From JAFTYO01 sp045613125 (lineage in GTDB: Bacteria > Pseudomonadota > Alphaproteobacteria > RF32 > CAG-239): a stretch of DNA of 49,916 nucleotides. Shown in pieces: positions 1 through 6,871 of the stretch. Position 1 is the first letter of the stretch, and each line of letters opens with the position of its first letter. The translations under genes and the position numbers were made by a program. The stretch covers positions 1-49,916 of the forward strand of contig JAZLAM010000012.1 of assembly GCA_045613125.1 (NCBI GenBank). Reading direction: 5' to 3'. A model generated the notes under the pieces. That model saw nothing but the letters and a program-made list of their open reading frames with translations. It made no database searches and was not told the DNA's origin.

Positions 1-33
1 TTGCAAATTTCTACTTTTTGCACTGCGTCAAAA

Positions 34-55
34 AAACGTACGTTTAAATTATACT
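34..55 (+). promoter_or_regulatory. Palindrome AAACGTACGTTT next to a candidate -10 box
   Basis: A perfect 12-bp palindrome (34-45) is followed five bases later by TATACT (50-55), a good -10 candidate. The same arrangement occurs before the second pilin (4881-4892, then TACACT 4897-4902). A palindrome just upstream of a -10 box is where an operator would sit. No convincing -35 box is visible at normal spacing, so the promoter call is tentative; the palindrome is plain in the sequence. Confidence 0.4.
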
Positions 56-123
56 ACTGATGTGCTTTAAAAAGCTTGAAACATAAGCCAAAGCGCTTGG
101 TAAATGTGTTGCTTTTTTAACAC

Positions 124-137
124 ATGTAACGTTACAT
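124..137 (+). promoter_or_regulatory. Perfect palindrome in the pilin leader
   Basis: ATGTAACGTTACAT is a perfect 14-bp palindrome ending four bases before the AGGAGA ribosome-binding site (141-146). Its 12-bp core recurs at 4972-4983 at the same distance from the second pilin. It could be an operator or an RNA hairpin close to the ribosome-binding site. A T-rich hairpin (TGTGTT at 105-110 with AACACA at 119-124) abuts it in this copy. Confidence 0.5.
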
Positions 138-153
138 ATTAGGAGACTAAATT

Positions 154-780
154 ATGAAAAAAAATATTTTATTAACCACAACCGCTATGTTGTTATCTGC
201 CATAACATTAAATGCAAATGCTGACTCAAACAGTGTAAATCTTGAAGTAGGAGCAATGTTTGTAGCACCATTTGAAATGGTGGCTGAACAGTATCTCGGT
301 TTTGGTGTTATTTTAGCTGATGAAGGTGGTAAAAAAGTTGTTGTAGATACAACTGGAGCATTGGATGAAGGACAAACCACTGCTACCATGATGTCTACAG
401 CCTCATTTCATAGTTACGAGAACCACGGTGATAGTGTAGAAATGTACTTAGGTTCGCTTAATGAAGGATTAATCAGAGTAAAAAACATATTAGCTGATAA
501 TTTTTCCAAGACACCAGACATATATATGATAAATGTTAATGATAATGAGCCTATAGAGCTAACTGTTAGGGGAGGAATTAAATGTGGCGTTGTTGGTGGA
601 TGGGATGCTAAGGTGGAAGAAGCCGGAAACGATCTGCTTATTCACGTTGGAGGAACTTTAGAAACGGCCGATTTAAGAGGACAAAATACTATGCTTGCTT
701 GTTCTGGCGCTGCAACCGTTACTCTAGTTATAAATGAAGACACATTAACCGACTTAGCAGAAGATGCAATGACACAATAA
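154..780 (+). CDS. Secreted DUF4402-like pilin/surface protein, paralogue 1
   Basis: This 208-residue protein has a clear signal peptide (KK, hydrophobic core, cleavage near ANA-D at about residue 23). The mature part begins with a strand pattern around EQYLGFGVILADEGG and later has LLIHVGGTLETADL. This L-FG ... G(G) ... VGG-L pattern resembles DUF4402 pilin-like domains, which in alphaproteobacteria sit with chaperone-usher genes. Cys144 and Cys183 are conserved in the paralogue at 5000-5641 and could form a disulfide. A strong AGGAGA lies eight bases before the ATG, and a rho-independent terminator follows. Inference: a major or minor subunit of the pilus exported by the chaperone and usher at 6872-10376. 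It could instead be a non-pilus surface protein; family assignment is from pattern only. Confidence 0.7.
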   Translation: MKKNILLTTTAMLLSAITLNANADSNSVNLEVGAMFVAPFEMVAEQYLGFGVILADEGGKKVVVDTTGALDEGQTTATMMSTASFHSYENHGDSVEMYLGSLNEGLIRVKNILADNFSKTPDIYMINVNDNEPIELTVRGGIKCGVVGGWDAKVEEAGNDLLIHVGGTLETADLRGQNTMLACSGAATVTLVINEDTLTDLAEDAMTQ

Positions 781-793
781 TTTTCTATATTCG

Positions 794-825
794 CTCCCAA
801 CAACAGAAATGTTGTTGGGAGTTTT
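794..825 (+). terminator. Rho-independent terminator of pilin 1
   Basis: CTCCCAACAAC and GTTGTTGGGAG form a perfect 11-bp stem with a 6-base loop, followed by TTTT. It lies 13 bases after the pilin stop, so pilin 1 is probably transcribed alone. Confidence 0.85.
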
Positions 826-910
826 ATCATTCTAAGCCTTAACATAGAAACAAAAAACTTCTAATTCCGCAATACATATTTAGCACAAAATTATATTCAA
901 ACAAAACTTA

Positions 911-955
911 TTGACATCAATCTTAAACTTATTTTCATAAATGAAGGTGTATAAT
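911..955 (+). promoter_or_regulatory. Candidate promoter of the autotransporter gene
   Basis: A perfect TATAAT at 950-955 lies 34 bases before the autotransporter start, after the upstream terminator. TTGACA at 911-916 is present but 33 bases away, too far to pair with it. The -10 call is reasonable; the -35 is unresolved. Confidence 0.4.
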
Positions 956-989
956 CTGCCAAATAGTACTATAATTTTAAGGGGTAGAT

Positions 990-3900
990 ATGTCTTCTAA
1001 ATATAAATTTTTAATGTTTCTGTTTGGTTTGTTTATCAGCACCAATGTCAATGCTTCCTATAAACCGTTATCTCCTTCCAGTTTTGATGCTTTATATTCA
1101 CTAGCAACACATGGTAATGTTTCCGCTATTAACAACGCCATTGCAAGAGGTTTAAACATCAACTCTATCAACAAAGACGGAGATACAGGATTATGTGTGG
1201 CTGCTAAAAGACGTAATATGAAAGCTTTCAAATCATTTATACAAGCAGGAGCAAACCCATATCATCCTTGCACATGGGAAGTTAGAGGATATCGCGAATT
1301 TTTAGAAGCATCTGCTTCTGAAAAACCAAGAAAATTAGATACTGCAGTTAATGCAAAAGAACTTACCAACCCTAGAATGAGTTGGAAAACAAAAACTTTA
1401 ATAGGAACAGGTGTGATTGCTTTAGGTGCCGGAACAGCCCTAGCCCTAGGTGGTGGAGGTGGAGGCGACGGAGTAGATCCTAATTGTGTCCACGGCACTT
1501 ATATAAATGATATCTGTACTTGTTTTAGTGGATATACAGGTGCAAACTGTAACACATGCGCCCCAGGTTATGATGACTATGGAACTACAAATTGTCATTT
1601 AACTCTTTCATGTGATAAAGGAACGCAACGAGGAGACCAATGTATTTGCGACGCCGGTTACACCGGAACACTTTGTTCTGAATGTGCCCCAGGATACGGA
1701 AGAAATAGTAGTGGAGTATGTGTGCTTAAAGATGTAAAAATTGTCGGTTATAGCACTAATAAAAATATCAACAGTTCAAACATAAATAAGAGTAATTATG
1801 CTTATAGAGATATATTTGGTATGTTTTACGATGCCAGCCAAACTCCTCATGATATCGGTATATTACCTCAAAATCAACTTGCCAACAGTTATAACGTATA
1901 TGTAGATGTAGAAGTAGGTGATACAAATACAACAATGCTTACAGGAACAGGAACAGCAACAATTACGCTTACACAATATAGTGATGGAGATGCGTATGGT
2001 TTATATTCCAACAATGCAGAAGATATTTTCAATAATTATACTAAAATTGAAGGTTCGGCAACCCCACTTTATGATACGATTAATGCTAATATTAATATCC
2101 AAAATAATCTTAGGGGTAATAGCTATGGAATTTTTGGTAACAATAAAATATATTCTATACAATTAGATAAGGGTGGTATGAATGAAGAATCTTCACTGTA
2201 TCTGAATTCTGCCATAAATATCATGTCTACAGAAGGAAATTCTTATGGTATATATAACGAATCTTCAACAGGTGAAACCTACCATATCAATGAGTTAGGA
2301 GAAATAAATAATCTGGGAACAGATTATCTTTACAAGCTTCAATCAAACATGACTGTTAGTTCTGTTTCCGGTGATTCTTATGGAATTTATGGCTTAGGTA
2401 AAATAGAAAATTCAGGAGATATATCTTCAGCAAGCACCTCAGGAGTTTCTTACGGTATATACAATAAAAACGGAAGCGTAAGAAACTACAGAGCTATAAA
2501 TAGCGCAGGCATATTAACTGATGGAATAATAAGTTCCAGCAACAGTGGAAATTCTTATAGTATCTTTGCCGAAAACTCTACCGTAACAAACGAAAATCTT
2601 ATTGAATCTGCATCAATAGATGGTAATGCTTATGGAATTTATGCAATAAATAATTCTACCGTTAACAATACCAGTGGTATCACTGCTAAAAGCACAAACG
2701 GTAATGCCTATGGTATATATGGAAAGAACAGTAATATCGTCAATTCAACCCAATATTATGAGGTTATCGTTGAAGCAAAAAACGGTATCGCTTATGGAAT
2801 TTATGGTGATGGAGGAAGCATTGAAAACTCTGGACGTATTCATGTCGTCGGGAAAGATGATTATAATGCTTATGGAATTTATGCAACTAATGGTGCCACT
2901 GTGCTTAATAAAGGAAATTTTTTATTTAACATAAATGGGAAAGAATTAAATCCGGATAATGGTAATTTATATTGCGATGAAACCGGATGCAAATTTCCTA
3001 ACGGAGGATACGCAATTTATTTAGAAAATGGAGCAACATTTGTAAATGAAGGCTCTGTTATAAGTACCACATCTTTAAGTTTACCTCAAGGCACACAAAT
3101 TTCTACAGGTGGAAGTTACAGTTCCGAAACACAAATTTCAGGAAACTTAGATGTTGCTTCAAAAGCTGTAAGTAAAGGTTTTGAAAATTCATATACATTA
3201 AATAATGCTGTTAACACACCTGATTCTTCAAACTTGAAAATCTCATCAGAATCTGTGTTGTTTGATGCTTCTTTACAAGGAAACGACATTATCTTAAACA
3301 AAAAAGGATTTGACAAACTTGTTGACAACAAAGATGTAGCTAAGTTCTTAGAGCAAAACTACGCTCAAGAAAATAATGAGCAACTTTTCACCACCCTAAA
3401 ATCTGCAACAAATATCAAAGAGCTTAACAAACTTACAAACACTTTAACCGGACAAAACATTATTTCTCGTTTTGCCGATGAAGATTTAATTATGTCTCGT
3501 GAGCTTGATTTTGATATAAACGAAAAACTTTTCAATCTGCCAAACGGAAATTTTGCTTTATCAAATAATATGACAACAAGAATATTTGACGATACAGCAA
3601 CTAGAACACAATATGCCATTTCAGGTATAGAGCATGCTAATATGCACTTTGGTGTAGGTTTGGCTATACAAGATATTGTATCAAAAGATATAAATAAAAA
3701 TAATTCAAGACACAGCAAAAACTTTCAGTTTATGACACCTTTAAAATTTACAAATAAAGGTTTTAACACCGTTGTAACACCCAAATGGGCATACGCTTAT
3801 GGTTCTTACGATAGAAACGGTTATGAAGGCAAAAATTTTGGAGGAACTATTGAAAAACAAACTGCCTCTCTTTCTGCTGAAACAAGATATCCTGTCAAAC

Positions 3901-4319
3901 TTTTCGGCTTAGATTTTGCTCCAACTTCAGAAATTAACTTAAGCGCTTATCAAACCAAAATTTCAGAAGATGCAAACAGTTATGCTCTTTCCTCTGATGA
4001 TACAACTTATTCTGCAACTTTCGGTATGGGAGCTTACATTTCTTCATCAAAAGACTGGGCTAAAAATCATAAATTAAACTTTATGGTAGGCGCAATGCTT
4101 TATCACGAATTTGCTGATCCTTATGCTCTACAAATGAAGATAAAGGGTATGAACGGATCATTTACGTTACGTGATGAAAATCGCCAAGCTAATTATATCG
4201 TATTACGTTCTAAATTTGACTATACAAAAGATAATATCTCTCTTTACAGCGATTTCTTATCTTATGCTGATAGTGAGTTTAGAACCAGATTAGATATAGG
4301 TTTTAAATATCACTTTTAA
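990..4319 (+). CDS. Autotransporter with ankyrin, EGF-like and NAYGIY repeats
   Basis: This 1109-residue protein starts with a signal peptide (cleavage near NVNA-S, about residue 23). Residues ~30-95 look like one or two ankyrin repeats (HGNVSAINNAIARGLNINS...GDTGLCVAAKRRN). Residues ~137-160 form a hydrophobic Gly/Ala stretch ending in six glycines. Residues ~165-247 hold two Cys-rich EGF/laminin-like units (CTCFSGYTGANC, CICDAGYTGTLC). Residues ~332-680 hold about eleven spaced copies of a G(N/D)(A/S)YGIY motif, as expected of a beta-helical passenger. From about residue 820 the pattern is an outer-membrane autotransporter barrel, ending in the typical aromatic FKYHF. AAGGGG precedes the ATG. 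Inference: a surface-exposed adhesin-like protein, lying between two pilin paralogues. The periplasmic-side ankyrin plus EGF combination is unusual. Confidence 0.8.
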   Translation: MSSKYKFLMFLFGLFISTNVNASYKPLSPSSFDALYSLATHGNVSAINNAIARGLNINSINKDGDTGLCVAAKRRNMKAFKSFIQAGANPYHPCTWEVRGYREFLEASASEKPRKLDTAVNAKELTNPRMSWKTKTLIGTGVIALGAGTALALGGGGGGDGVDPNCVHGTYINDICTCFSGYTGANCNTCAPGYDDYGTTNCHLTLSCDKGTQRGDQCICDAGYTGTLCSECAPGYGRNSSGVCVLKDVKIVGYSTNKNINSSNINKSNYAYRDIFGMFYDASQTPHDIGILPQNQLANSYNVYVDVEVGDTNTTMLTGTGTATITLTQYSDGDAYGLYSNNAEDIFNNYTKIEGSATPLYDTINANINIQNNLRGNSYGIFGNNKIYSIQLDKGGMNEESSLYLNSAINIMSTEGNSYGIYNESSTGETYHINELGEINNLGTDYLYKLQSNMTVSSVSGDSYGIYGLGKIENSGDISSASTSGVSYGIYNKNGSVRNYRAINSAGILTDGIISSSNSGNSYSIFAENSTVTNENLIESASIDGNAYGIYAINNSTVNNTSGITAKSTNGNAYGIYGKNSNIVNSTQYYEVIVEAKNGIAYGIYGDGGSIENSGRIHVVGKDDYNAYGIYATNGATVLNKGNFLFNINGKELNPDNGNLYCDETGCKFPNGGYAIYLENGATFVNEGSVISTTSLSLPQGTQISTGGSYSSETQISGNLDVASKAVSKGFENSYTLNNAVNTPDSSNLKISSESVLFDASLQGNDIILNKKGFDKLVDNKDVAKFLEQNYAQENNEQLFTTLKSATNIKELNKLTNTLTGQNIISRFADEDLIMSRELDFDINEKLFNLPNGNFALSNNMTTRIFDDTATRTQYAISGIEHANMHFGVGLAIQDIVSKDINKNNSRHSKNFQFMTPLKFTNKGFNTVVTPKWAYAYGSYDRNGYEGKNFGGTIEKQTASLSAETRYPVKLFGLDFAPTSEINLSAYQTKISEDANSYALSSDDTTYSATFGMGAYISSSKDWAKNHKLNFMVGAMLYHEFADPYALQMKIKGMNGSFTLRDENRQANYIVLRSKFDYTKDNISLYSDFLSYADSEFRTRLDIGFKYHF

Positions 4320-4577
4320 TATCGGTTAAATCTTATATCCCTCGATATAATCGAGGAGGTATTTGTTACTTACTTTAAGTTGAAGCTGGTAGTAAATGTT
4401 ATTGTTTAATTACAAACAACAACCGTTATTTATACACTATTAAAATCGATGAAAACATCTATCATCGCGTATGTTGTTGGTTGGGAAAATCTAATCGGGA
4501 GATAGCTTGACCTCACTCAATCGGAGGTATGGCGGTATTATATTTTTTGTTTCAGAGGCATAACGGTCTACAAAGTC

Positions 4578-4611
4578 ATCGCTCGATTGCGATAAGCAAT
4601 CGTTCAGCGAT
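4578..4611 (-). repeat. REP-like hairpin module, inverted orientation
   Basis: ATCGCT (4578-4583) pairs with AGCGAT (4606-4611), and CGATTGC (4584-4590) with GCAATCG (4596-4602); a 3-base bulge (TTC) lies on the 3' side. Read on the minus strand the layout (outer 6 bp, 3-base bulge, inner 7 bp, then GAC) is the same as the module at 49703-49735, but the inner stem has different bases. Confidence 0.7.
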
Positions 4612-4633
4612 TTTCAAATTAGTTAATCGGAAG

Positions 4634-4666
4634 GTCCCTTGACATTTCTTGGCAGAAACGAGGGAC
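4634..4666 (+). repeat. REP-like hairpin module, direct orientation
   Basis: GTCCCT (4634-4639) pairs with AGGGAC (4661-4666), with TGA bulged and an inner TTTC/GAAA stem. It is flanked by TAATCGGAAG and by TTTATTATATTTTTTAATAA, as is the copy at 49703-49735, whose outer stem is ATCGCT/AGCGAT. Two outer pairs differ in a compensating way (G-C to A-T, C-G to G-C). Confidence 0.75.
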
Positions 4667-4740
4667 GACTTTTATTATATTTTTTAATAAACAAGAATCG
4701 CTACAATCTCTTTATTTACAACACTTTCAGCGATTTTAAA

Positions 4741-4781
4741 CTGCTCGATTTAAACGTACGTTTAAATCAAGCAGTTTTTTT
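4741..4781 (+). terminator. Terminator-like hairpin upstream of the pilin 2 leader
   Basis: CTGCTCGATTTAAACGT and ACGTTTAAATCAAGCAG form a 17-bp stem with one G-T-type mismatch, followed by seven T. The centre is the same AAACGTACGTTT palindrome used ~130 bases downstream. It would end transcription coming from the left before the pilin 2 promoter. An almost identical copy lies at 49809-49849. Confidence 0.7.
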
Positions 4782-4880
4782 GATGTTTTTTTCGAACTTC
4801 AGTTTCTTCTAACTATTTGAAAAACAATAAAATGCAAATTTTAAATTTTGCAATTTTCTCCTTTTTGCACTGCGTTAAAA

Positions 4881-4902
4881 AAACGTACGTTTAAATTACA
4901 CT
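4881..4902 (+). promoter_or_regulatory. Palindrome AAACGTACGTTT and candidate -10 of pilin 2
   Basis: This is the same layout as at 34-55: palindrome 4881-4892, then TACACT at 4897-4902. Conservation between the two pilin leaders is the main support for a shared regulatory site. Confidence 0.4.
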
Positions 4903-4971
4903 ACCGATGTGCTTGAAAAGATTGAAACATAAGCCAAAGCGTTTGGTAAACAGATTCACTTTTTTAGCACT

Positions 4972-4983
4972 TGTAACGTTACA
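4972..4983 (+). promoter_or_regulatory. Palindrome TGTAACGTTACA in the pilin 2 leader
   Basis: A perfect 12-bp palindrome three bases before the AGGAGA ribosome-binding site (4987-4992), matching the site at 125-136. Upstream, CCAAAGCGTTTGG forms a further small dyad. Confidence 0.5.
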
Positions 4984-4999
4984 TTTAGGAGACTTAATT

Positions 5000-5641
5000 A
5001 TGAAAAAAACTTTATTACTTGCCACAACAGCAATGCTTTTATCTACCGCTGCTATGAACACAAATGCTGCATCAAACAGTGCTGAATTAGAAATAAGCGC
5101 TTCATTTATGAAACCATTTGAATTTCTTAGAGAACAATATCTTGGTTTTGGTATGATTTTAGCTGATGAAGGCGGTAAAACCGTCATTGTTAAAAACGAT
5201 GGCACGTTAGACCCAACATCTACTGCTACCATGATGTCAACATCATCTTTTACAAATTATAGTAATGCTGGATTTACAATAGGTTCACTTAATGAAGGTT
5301 TAATTAGAGCAAAGGGTTTCTTAACAAATTCTAGTGGTGGATTATCTTTCGTGGATTTAGACGAAGGTGCTATAAATGCGTTGGCAACTATTAGTTTTAG
5401 CAATGAAACTGTAGAATTAAAAGATAATGATGGTAATACATGCGGAACAGTAAGTGGTTTAAATTATAAATTAACAAAAGATGGTGAAGATGTTTTAATT
5501 CATGTAGGAGGAAAATTAACTACGGCAGATTTAAGTGGTATCACAGGAACAATAGAGTGTGATGCTTATACAACTGTAACAGTTGTTTTAAATGATGATA
5601 ACTTTGCCACAGCTCAAAATGCTTTTCATCAAGGATGGTAA
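5000..5641 (+). CDS. Secreted DUF4402-like pilin/surface protein, paralogue 2
   Basis: This 213-residue paralogue of the protein at 154-780 has the same signal peptide style (cleavage near TNA-A, residue 23). The blocks EQYLGFG-ILADEGGK, TATMMST-SF, GSLNEGLIR-K, LIHVGGKLTTADL and TTVT-V-N are shared. Cys148 and Cys187 match the paralogue's cysteines. I start at 5000, not at the in-frame ATG at 4907: the AGGAGA at 4987-4992 and the signal peptide begin here, and the region before it is the repeated non-coding leader. The middle third (residues ~80-140) differs most, with an insertion relative to paralogue 1. Likely a pilus subunit for the chaperone and usher encoded just downstream; which paralogue is the major subunit cannot be told from sequence. 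Confidence 0.75.
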   Translation: MKKTLLLATTAMLLSTAAMNTNAASNSAELEISASFMKPFEFLREQYLGFGMILADEGGKTVIVKNDGTLDPTSTATMMSTSSFTNYSNAGFTIGSLNEGLIRAKGFLTNSSGGLSFVDLDEGAINALATISFSNETVELKDNDGNTCGTVSGLNYKLTKDGEDVLIHVGGKLTTADLSGITGTIECDAYTTVTVVLNDDNFATAQNAFHQGW

Positions 5642-5672
5642 GATAGCCACATAAAGCTACAACAATAATATA

Positions 5673-5707
5673 AAGAGCCTAACAACTGTTTTTGGTGTTA
5701 GGCTCTT
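5673..5707 (+). terminator. Strong hairpin after pilin 2, no T-tract
   Basis: AAGAGCCTAACA and TGTTAGGCTCTT form a perfect 12-bp stem 31 bases after the pilin 2 stop. A T-run does not follow, so this may be an mRNA-stabilising 3' hairpin or a leaky terminator rather than a full stop. Partial read-through into the chaperone-usher genes would then be possible. Confidence 0.5.
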
Positions 5708-5749
5708 GATAAAATTAAGGACCATATAATACAAAAAAATCTGCAATAA

Positions 5750-5788
5750 AAAGGTCTAGCATTATCTAAACGATTTTGTTAGACCTTT
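5750..5788 (+). other. Second intergenic hairpin before the pilus operon
   Basis: AAAGGTCTAGCA and TGTTAGACCTTT form a 12-bp stem with one G-T pair, 16-base loop and no T-tract. It lies between pilin 2 and the operon starting at 5914. Confidence 0.5.
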
Positions 5789-5913
5789 AATAAAAAGTTG
5801 TTGCATTTATATCTGAGATGGTATAAAAAATTAAGCATAAACTTGCTGTTAACAAACGCTTGTTATCAGGTTGTTAAATAGAAAAAATTTTGCCATATGA
5901 AGACAAATTTACC

Positions 5914-6861
5914 ATGAAAAAGTTTTTATATATTATATGTTTTTGTTTTTTATCGTTTAATGTTCGTGCCGAAACGTTGGTTTTGAGTGAAGAGCTAAAC
6001 TTTGGTAAGTTTGTACAAGTTAACGGAAATACATCTACCATAACGATTGATGCAAATGGCTTAAGAACAATGGTTGGGGCTGTGAATGCTTCAAGCAAAC
6101 CACCACAAGAAGGACGTTTGACTTTTGTGGTGGATAACGCTCAATATACAACCGAAGAAAATAAATTTATATTAAATCCTACAAGTCAGGGAAATTTGCC
6201 TCATTGTTCGGCCAGCATAAAAAATTTAACTTTTAACAACCAGGAAGCCATAATAAATTCGGAAACAAACTCAAGTGTTACGACAGGTGTCGGTGCTACG
6301 TTAGAACTTGGGGGGTATTGCAAAGAAGGATATTATACCGGATCTTTGGTGGTGGATTATGAGCATGTTGTTAGCCTTGATAATACGGAAAGCTCAAGTA
6401 ATAAGATGGTTTTGGTGCCATTTGCTTTTGAGGTTGAGGAGCCTCTTAGTGCAACCGTTAAAAAGCATATGAACTTTGGCTCGTATATTTCACCAAAAGA
6501 AGATGCGACCATAGTTTTAACACCAGATGGGGCAATTGTTAGAAATATTTCTGCTGTTGGAACCACGCAACCACATGGGGCAACAATTGAGGTTGAGGGG
6601 GTTAGTAATCGAAGTGTCAGTATAAATTTTGAAACGGAAGAAACGCTTTTAACCAATGATAACAATGAAAATCCTGTTTCTTTACGGGCAGACAACTTTA
6701 CTTTATATCCCGGAAAAACAATTCGTCTTCCGGATATGGGAGAAACAGTAAGTTCTAAACAAGAGGTTTTTGTCGGTGCAACTTTGCATGTGCCACAAAA
6801 TACACCACCGGGAGAATATAAGGGAAATATAATTATAACTTTTTTATATAATTACGACTAA
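5914..6861 (+). CDS. Two-domain DUF4402-like secreted protein, putative tip pilin
   Basis: This 315-residue protein has a short signal peptide (MKKFLYIICFC..., cleavage near VRA-E). Two similar halves follow, each starting with an L/M-NFG strand (ELNFGKFV near residue 24; HMNFGSYISP near residue 187) and followed by a short T-I-dn-G turn (TITIDANG; TIVLTPDG). The first half has two Cys (PHC, YCKEG). The second half ends with PGEYKGNIIITFLYNYD, a typical pilin-like last strand. The start at ATG 5914 is preferred over TTG 5890 because the signal peptide begins there; the ribosome-binding site is weak. The chaperone gene follows within 10 bases. Inference: a minor or tip subunit, or adhesin, of the pilus. 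Confidence 0.65.
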   Translation: MKKFLYIICFCFLSFNVRAETLVLSEELNFGKFVQVNGNTSTITIDANGLRTMVGAVNASSKPPQEGRLTFVVDNAQYTTEENKFILNPTSQGNLPHCSASIKNLTFNNQEAIINSETNSSVTTGVGATLELGGYCKEGYYTGSLVVDYEHVVSLDNTESSSNKMVLVPFAFEVEEPLSATVKKHMNFGSYISPKEDATIVLTPDGAIVRNISAVGTTQPHGATIEVEGVSNRSVSINFETEETLLTNDNNENPVSLRADNFTLYPGKTIRLPDMGETVSSKQEVFVGATLHVPQNTPPGEYKGNIIITFLYNYD

Positions 6862-6871
6862 GGAGAAAACG

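Larger units (their letters stand above)
1..153 (+). repeat. Pilin leader repeat, left-edge copy
   Basis: This stretch closely matches 4850-4999: the same TTTTTGCACTGCGT block, the palindrome AAACGTACGTTT, GATGTGCTT, AACATAAGCCAAAGCG, the palindrome TGTAACGTTACA, then AGGAGACT and the start codon. It is the 5' leader of the first pilin gene. The window opens inside the repeat; the expected upstream half (hairpin-rich, as at 4626-4849) is missing here but is present at the extreme right end of the window. Confidence 0.85.
4320..4999 (+). repeat. 680-base gene-free region built of hairpin modules
   Basis: I find no credible gene here. The region contains, in order: hairpin CCTCGAT/ATCGAGG (4340-4356); a block AACATCTATCATCG...ATGTTGTTGGTT (4454-4482), also found at 49655-49683; a diverged hairpin (4502-4530); an inverted hairpin module (4578-4611); the link TTCAAATTAGTTAATCGGAAG; a direct module (4634-4666); a long dyad AATCGCT/AGCGATT (4696-4735); a terminator-like hairpin (4741-4781); and the pilin leader (4850-4999). 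Most parts recur at the right end of the window. The pairing of two opposed hairpins resembles BIME-type REP clusters; that name is an analogy. Confidence 0.8.

Noticed and set aside
911..955. Classical promoter pairing TTGACA with TATAAT before the autotransporter
   Set aside because: The boxes are perfect singly but 33 bases apart, about twice the usual spacing. Only the -10 is kept as a candidate.
1262..1498. Minus-strand Pro-rich open frame opposite the autotransporter Gly stretch
   Set aside because: It is the antisense shadow of the six-glycine linker and has no ribosome-binding site.
4634..4690. Promoter TTGACA...TTATAT inside the hairpin module
   Set aside because: TTGAC is part of the conserved hairpin bulge and recurs in copies with no gene nearby; spacing to the TATTAT stretch is far too long.
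4907..4999. N-terminal extension of pilin 2 from the ATG at 4907
   Set aside because: It covers the non-coding leader repeat, has no ribosome-binding site and would hide the signal peptide that starts at 5000.
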